Source of the DNA: Phycomyces nitens
Lineage: Eukaryota; Mucoromycota; Mucoromycetes; Mucorales; Phycomycetaceae
Direction of reading: 5' to 3'
Assembly: GCA_022702545.1 (NCBI GenBank)
Contig: JAHRBC010000004.1
Location: 496,001-560,000 of the forward strand
Length of the DNA: 64,000 nucleotides
This document shows, one piece after another, positions 58,648 through 64,000 of the stretch. Made by a program: the position numbers and the translations under genes. The stretch's first letter is position 1, and each line of letters opens with the position of its first letter. The notes beneath the pieces are model-generated. The model did not search any database. It saw nothing but the letters and a program-made list of their open reading frames with translations, and was not told the origin of the DNA.

Positions 58648-61176
58648 ATGAATTTTCTTTGGTCATTAGGATCACCAAAGAAGACGGTAATAACAGAAAT
58701 ACAACTTGTCTAGACCAGCCTCGAGTTCACTATTATCATCTAATTTTTTATTTTAAAAAAGGAACCTATACCGAATGGTCTGTTACCAACCACACCATCC
58801 CAGCAGTCCTTCCGGCCAATGAACAATGCATTCCGTAAAGGTGTTCAATACAACAGTATGTCGATTGAAATTACCGAGAAATGAAACTAGTTCATAATCA
58901 TCATTGACTACATAGTGAAGGTTGTTTTACGCGGTGATGTCATGACTGGAAAATCATTACTCTGTATGTAGATGGATGCAATTGTCAAGCCCATTTGACT
59001 TGTAATATATCGAGCTCTAACTGGCTGCATTAGTCAATCGACTCCAAGGAGAAGAATACGAAGACACTTACCAGTCTACGCCACAGATCCAAGTAGCCAA
59101 TATTCCCTGGCAGTACAAAGGTAACAATAAAGAGGCTGTTTTTTTTGACAGGTGGATATAAATAACACGACCTCTATAAATAATTGTATACAGATAGCAA
59201 TGATATCGTCAAGATTGAGATCTGGGATGTGGTCGATAAGGCCCACAATAATAGCTCAAAAAAAGGGGACGGGGCAATTAAACTTCAACATGGTGCCGTT
59301 CCAGAAGATACATCGGCTGCATTAAGCACAACCGAGTCTACTGAACTTGCCTTGGATGCCTCAACTGTAGATGTGTACCGAAATGCCCAGGCGGCCCTGT
59401 TCTTATTTGACGTGACAAAGCCATGGACATTTGATTATGTGAACCAAGAGTTGGCCAATGTGCCGAGTAATATGACTGTTCTTGTGCTTGTAAGCCATTG
59501 TCTTTTTCTATTACTTGGCTTCTTCAATGAAAAAATTATGGGTAGGCTTATTATGTTTCTTTCTTCTTCTTCTAGGGAAACTTTTGTGACAAGAGGTAGG
59601 TAGGTACACGCAATGAATTTATTAACAATAATGAAGAACAAGATACTGATATTGCAATGAACCTAGGGTTGGACTAGATGTTTTCCGTGTATAAATCTAT
59701 ATTTTTCTCTATAGTCAAGAACGCAAAATCAGCACAGAGGCAATCCATGCTACACTCTATGAGCACAACAAGCAGCGTATTGACGATGGAGCCATTAAAC
59801 CTAACCTCATACGCTATGCAGAGACAAGCCTAAAGTCTGGAATGGGCTTAAAGTATATCTACGAATACTTTGGAGTTCCATTCTTGCAACTAATGGTAAG
59901 ATTTGGAATACCAAGTCAACCAAGGGATGGCATTGATATTGATTAATTTGAACACAGATGGATACATTGAGAAAGCAGTTGGAGATCAAGTCGCATGAAA
60001 TAATAGAATTGCTTGTCGGGTTGGATTCCCAAGAAGATGTTCCTGATAGCATGAGAAGAAGGCGCGGACAAGACAACTTTGACCAACGTAGGTTACAGGC
60101 AGTTTTAGATACACGGCTCATAATCTATGATTAATCTATGATTAATTTATGATTAAACCATGATTAGCTGCCGAACCCCATCTGGCGCGTCAACGGGAAG
60201 AATTGAAAGAGACATGGGAAAATGAACTCGAAGAACTGGAAAAGCATCGCAAGTTATTAAAGTGATCTCAATGGGAATGTTGCTTACCTCCTTTACCTTA
60301 GAATCCCCCTTGCTGGACATTGCCCACCAAGAATTTATCAGACAAGACACACCCTCGCCTCCCATTGCACCCGTAAAGATACAGAAAAGACAGGGCTCAC
60401 TTGTACCTCCCGAGACTCCGCCACCTGTTGTCGATCATTTAGACTCTGGCTCCTTGGAAGATGACTGGTTTGGAGACGATGGCGGAAAGGACGACTCTTT
60501 CAAACTACCTACTCTGAAAGCATCGACGGCCGACTCTGATAATGAGTATGGAGGAAATCCAATGGTTACCGGAGATGAAGATGTGGAATCGGTAGAGTAC
60601 TTTAATGATACACAATCCCACCCGCGTGTGGAGCGCCTGGCATCGCTGCAGATAGCTTCAGACGACGAAAAAGAAACAGAGGAGCAGACTGTGACTCCAG
60701 CCATCTATAGGAGTGAACTGGACGATGTGTGGACAATGTCAAATAATGCAAACGACCAAGTGGCTACGACAGAAATTATATCCGAAAGCGATGAAGATGA
60801 AATATCGCCTAGAATCAAAGAGAGCTTTGGGACTTCCTTTGAAGGACTCCGGGTAGATTCGCCATTTGGATTTGGAGTGTATGAAGAGATTGGGGAAGCT
60901 GGTGGCAATCCCTGGAGCCTCGACAAGAATAATACCCAAGACGAGCAAACTTACGAGTCTAAAAACGTGAGTTTTGATTGTATTTTAGGAGTAATGGACT
61001 AAAAGACTTGTTTGCTATGATGCCTTTGACAGCCACCAGAGACTGATGTGGTCCAAGAAGTCCAACCCATAAAGGAGACCGTGGCAAAAGAAATAGGAGA
61101 GAGTCCCAAGAAGAAGAAGACGTCTAAAAAGAAAAAGGACGGGTCGGGAAAAAAGAGAAAATCAAAGAGGGCATGA
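58648..61176 (+). CDS. RABL6: RABL6-like GTPase-domain protein
   Basis: Eleven exons: 58648-58686, 58762-58855, 58916-58963, 59034-59120, 59194-59489, 59576-59595, 59715-59895, 59958-60087, 60168-60248, 60302-60966 and 61033-61176; 594 aa. It has the Rab-like fold: AFRKGVQYN before the domain, P-loop GDVMTGKSL, effector TPQIQVANI, VKIEIWDVVDKA (switch II region), LFDVTKPWTFDYV, LGNFCDKR in place of NKxD, and YAETSLKSGMGLKYIYEYF. The acidic middle shares GGNPMVTG with animal RABL6, and the Lys-rich end (KKKKTSKKKKD) is also shared. Animal RABL6 (PARF/RBEL1) affects proliferation and cilia-linked vesicle traffic; the fungal role is unknown. One exon is only 20 nt. Intron 9 (60249-60301) needs a GC donor. 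Confidence 0.9.
60249..60301 (+). other. GC-AG intron of the RABL6-like gene
   Basis: The 53-nt intron starts GCAAGT and ends CCTTAG, phase 1 (C|AA). With a GT donor at 60252 or 60259 the downstream frame is wrong and stops; only the GC donor joins the coiled-coil exon to the long acidic exon and makes the total divisible by three. Confidence 0.75.
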
Positions 61177-61844
61177 ACCCAAGACTAGAAAATGAAAGGG
61201 GAAAACCGCAAGGTATTTGTGACAATAATAATAATAGTAATAGTAATAATAAAAGTAAATGGATCTGTGCTATCCATGTGTATGAAGAGATATGATCAGA
61301 ATAAGGGGAAAAGGCTGTTTGGATAAGAGAGAATGCAAAAGATATGAGGCCTCCTCTTCTTGAAGAATGTCTGGTAATCTGGAATGGTTCCCATGGCAGC
61401 AAAACTCGGTTCGCTCGGGCTATTGGAGATCGCCGGCATTGCAGGCACAATAAACCTTGTTGCTCAGATTGTGGATAGTGTATTGACACCTTTAAATGCA
61501 CCTTATTATTGTGTTTATTAACCGAGCAGAGAACTCCGGTAACCTAATATATTGATATTCAAACCCAATCATCATCGAGTGAATGGACCGCCCAAGAGGA
61601 TTCTTGATTGTTGTAGTAAATACAACATCTCTGATTCATAATCATGAGCCATGGATTTATTATAAGTGCCATAGACTCTCCTTTGTTATATTGGCTTTTT
61701 ATGGAGAATTTGATCGTCCAAAGTATGGAACGAACCTGGGGACCTTTTTTTAAAAAAGACAACCAGAAACGTTGGTCCTCCTTTAATTTCTTCTCTTTAT
61801 TGTTCTTGCTTTTTTTTCGAATTCCTCTTTTTCAAAATACTTTC
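61177..61844. other. Spacer before the kinesin gene
   Basis: About 670 bp, with an AAT/AGT-rich run at 61225-61258 and a TTTTTT-rich run before the presumed kinesin start. No convincing exon seen. Confidence 0.4.
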
Positions 61845-64000
61845 ATGATATCCTCTTCTTCTGTCAGGTAAAGTGTGTAGCTGGACAAAAGGGTGTCGAG
61901 GCCATAATCAAATCACTTACCACAATCGCTGGCAGGGTGGCTGTTCGTGTCAGGCCATTGACTGAACAAGAAAAACAAACAAATGGAGGCCAGAGGATAG
62001 AAATCACTCCAAACCAGCCTCAAATTTCTGTAGGATCCAACCGGCTGTTCACATTTGATTATGTCTATCCACCCTCAGCAACCCAAGAACAAGTCTATAC
62101 CACGTGTGTTATACCACTTTTAAGCAGTTTTGTGAAAGGGTAAGAAATATTCATGGCCTATAAAGTATACGTGTATACAACGTACATATATGCTCTTGAA
62201 CACAAAAGTAGGCTTGACTGATATTAATCGCTTTATTATTATTATTATTATTATTATTTTGGCTCTCAGTTACAATGCTACGATTCTTGCTTACGGGTAA
62301 ATTTACTCAGCCCCTAGACACAAAATATTTGAGATTGTGTATGGCCCTAAAAAACTAACCATAAAAATAAATAAATTCTCCCACCCATCACATTTTTCAT
62401 TCTATAGTCAGACAGGCAGTGGAAAGACCTACAGCATGGGCATTGGAATCGATTCCACCATAAATGAACAACATCGTGGAATTGTCCCTCGCTTTGTCTA
62501 TTCACTCTTTGAGCGCGTGGAAAGCATGCGGTCTGTCTACCATTCATGCCAGATATCAGTTTCATTTTTGGAATTACACAATGAGGATCTTGTGGACCTT
62601 TTGAGCCCTGTGAAACGCGAGGGTCTCAACTTGTGTATCCGTGAAGATAGTCATGGACAGATATCTTGGACAGGTGTACGAGAAGAGGTTGTGACTACAC
62701 CCAAGGAACTTCTTAGGCAAGTTGACAATCCTGACTCGGATTATGTACGTGCCCAGTCAAAACTCACAAATACACTAGCTTCTTAAACATGGGCTCAATG
62801 GCTCGAAAAACAGCCAGCACAGATATGAACAGTGTGTCTTCAAGATCCCATGCCATATTCTCTGTTATTCTGAAGCAGACCATAGTTTCCAAAGATGGTC
62901 AAAGTACAGACGAGACAGGCGTTAAGAAGCTGGTCTCCAAATTTCATTTTGTCGATTTGGCCGGATCGGAAAGGGCAAGTTCAATTGTATTATATATATA
63001 TATATAACAAGTATAAAAACCTAACCAGCCTTATGTATTCATAGTTGAAGCGCACAAACGCCATAGGAGACCGTGCAAAAGAGGGCATATCTATTAATGC
63101 CGGACTTTCTGCCCTTGGAAATGTCATTTCTGCCCTTGGTGATGTTTCTAGACGGGCATCGCACATCCCCTACCGTGATTCTAAACTCACTCGCTTGCTC
63201 CAAGACAGTTTAGGAGGCAACAGCCAGACCCTGATGTTAGCATGTGCCTCTCCCTCGGAACTTAATACAGCCGAGACTCTTAATACCCTAAAATATGCCA
63301 ACAGGGCTCGAAATATCCGTAACAAGGTTGTAGTAAATCAACAGCTCGAACAAGAGGAAAAGAGTCTCAAGGCCACGGTGGCCAATCTGAAAGAAGAGCT
63401 CAAGGGCACAAACGAGTTTTTGCGCGCCGTCAATGACGAAATGGACGCTTTAAAGGTAGAGAACGATGGTCTACAGGCCACGATTGCGAGATTACAGATA
63501 TCAATGGCGGCTGTAGAAGAGGAAAGAAACAGGTTAAAAGTACAATTGAAGATCCAGACAAAGACAAAGGAGCAGATACAGACCCAAATGCAAGCCCAAA
63601 TACACGCGCAAGTACAGGCACAAATACAAGCGTACACAAAGGCACAAGTACAATCACAGACACAAGCGCAGGTGCAGGCGCAGGCAATAGTAGAAGAACA
63701 ATCGGCAGAAGTGTCAGTAGTAACAGGGGGTTCAAGCCGACTTGTCGAGGCATATCAATTCAGACAGGCCAAGATAAACATATCTAATACTACAGCAGCA
63801 TCAGACGGACCAGACGATACTTTGTCTGTAAATTCCCTTTTAGAACCACCTTCTCCACGACCTTTATCGAGATCCATGTTCAGAAAGAGATTAGACAAAC
63901 CATCGACTCCAATACTTAAATCAATTAGACCCATCAAGCCCACTAGATCGACAAAGATGGTGAAACCTACAAAGATCATCAGACAAGGCTTACGATCCCC
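61845..64000 (+). CDS. Kinesin-4-type motor protein, 3' partial
   Basis: Six exons are seen: 61845-61867, 61936-62139, 62270-62296, 62408-62716, 62779-62974 and 63045 to the right edge, still open (about 571 aa). The motor domain is complete: VAVRVRPL, P-loop [12 protein letters not shown] (split by intron 3), [13 protein letters not shown] (switch I), VDLAGSE (switch II), and the kinesin-4-like end of the motor ([34 protein letters not shown]). A coiled coil follows, then a Gln-alternating stretch around 63555-63700 ([15 protein letters not shown]) and a Ser/Pro-basic tail. Kinesin-4 motors act on chromosome arms, spindle midzone or vesicle transport; which applies cannot be told. Introns 4 and 5 both need GCAAGT donors. 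The 8-residue first exon is the least certain part. Confidence 0.9.
62232..62259. repeat. (TTA)n microsatellite in kinesin intron 2
   Basis: About nine ATT/TTA repeats just before the acceptor CTCTCAG. Confidence 0.9.
62717..62778 (+). other. GC-AG intron 4 of the kinesin gene
   Basis: The donor is AG|GCAAGT, the textbook GC-intron consensus, and the acceptor ACACTAG. Splicing gives [20 protein letters not shown], as in other kinesins. Unspliced, the frame ends at a TAA eight bases after the acceptor. Length 62 nt. Confidence 0.85.
62975..63044 (+). other. GC-AG intron 5 of the kinesin gene
   Basis: The donor is AGG|GCAAGT and the acceptor TTCATAG, phase 0, restoring the conserved LAGSERLKRT. 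A GT donor at 62987 is in phase as well and would insert four residues (ASSI) into this switch II-adjacent loop. Confidence 0.8.

Noticed and set aside
1..64000. CRISPR arrays, bacterial operons, tRNA and rRNA genes
   Set aside because: The only regular tandem array is the 262-bp satellite, and genes are intron-containing eukaryotic ones. No T-loop-like GTTCRANNC with a fitting partner arm or rRNA core was recognised by eye; a tRNAscan run would be decisive.

Overview
The window looks like nuclear DNA of an early-diverging filamentous fungus, most likely Mucoromycota (Mucorales-like). The reasons are short spliceosomal introns (about 40-110 nt) in most genes, AT-rich spacers, pyrimidine-rich leaders before start codons, and a gene set that mixes fungal families (Mkt1, Ssh4-type Rsp5 adaptor, fungal-specific transcription factor domain, DUF3605) with genes that yeasts lack (cobalamin-dependent methionine synthase, RABL6, TTC36, a GAS2-domain protein). 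The species cannot be fixed from sequence reading alone.

Layout. 1-21.6 kb is a dense housekeeping block: a GAS2-domain cytoskeletal protein (cut at the left edge), MKT1, a small orphan ORF, an F-box protein on the minus strand, B12-dependent methionine synthase, cofactor-independent phosphoglycerate mutase, an Ssh4/Ear1-like SPRY/PPxY membrane protein, signal peptidase subunit 2, a RecQ helicase and, on the minus strand, a TTC36-like TPR protein. 21.6-31.6 kb is a repeat-rich accessory region: a 262-bp satellite array (8.3 copies, period-3 higher-order pattern), a LINE 3' remnant, a dead Tc1/mariner transposase, an orphan ORF and a decayed FAR1/MULE transposase. 31.6-35.6 kb carries two minus-strand genes, an orphan multipass membrane protein and an F-box protein. 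35.6-49.4 kb is gene-poor and holds one clear gene, an intronless transcription-factor-like protein without a zinc cluster. 49.4-64 kb is dense again: a ten-exon secreted protein with an acidic, tryptophan-repeat C-terminus, mitochondrial-type seryl-tRNA synthetase, a universal-stress-protein-domain protein, a DUF3605 protein, a RABL6 GTPase-like protein and a kinesin-4 cut at the right edge.

Most neighbours have no evident joint function, as usual in a eukaryotic chromosome. Exon joins were worked out by hand; for every complete multi-exon model the summed exons divide by three. About 63 introns are modelled, and four need a GC-AG splice pair (GCAAGG or GCAAGT donor), two of them in the kinesin gene. 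The strongest leads are the tryptophan-repeat secreted protein (49.4-54.1 kb), the excess of GC-AG introns and the higher-order satellite array.
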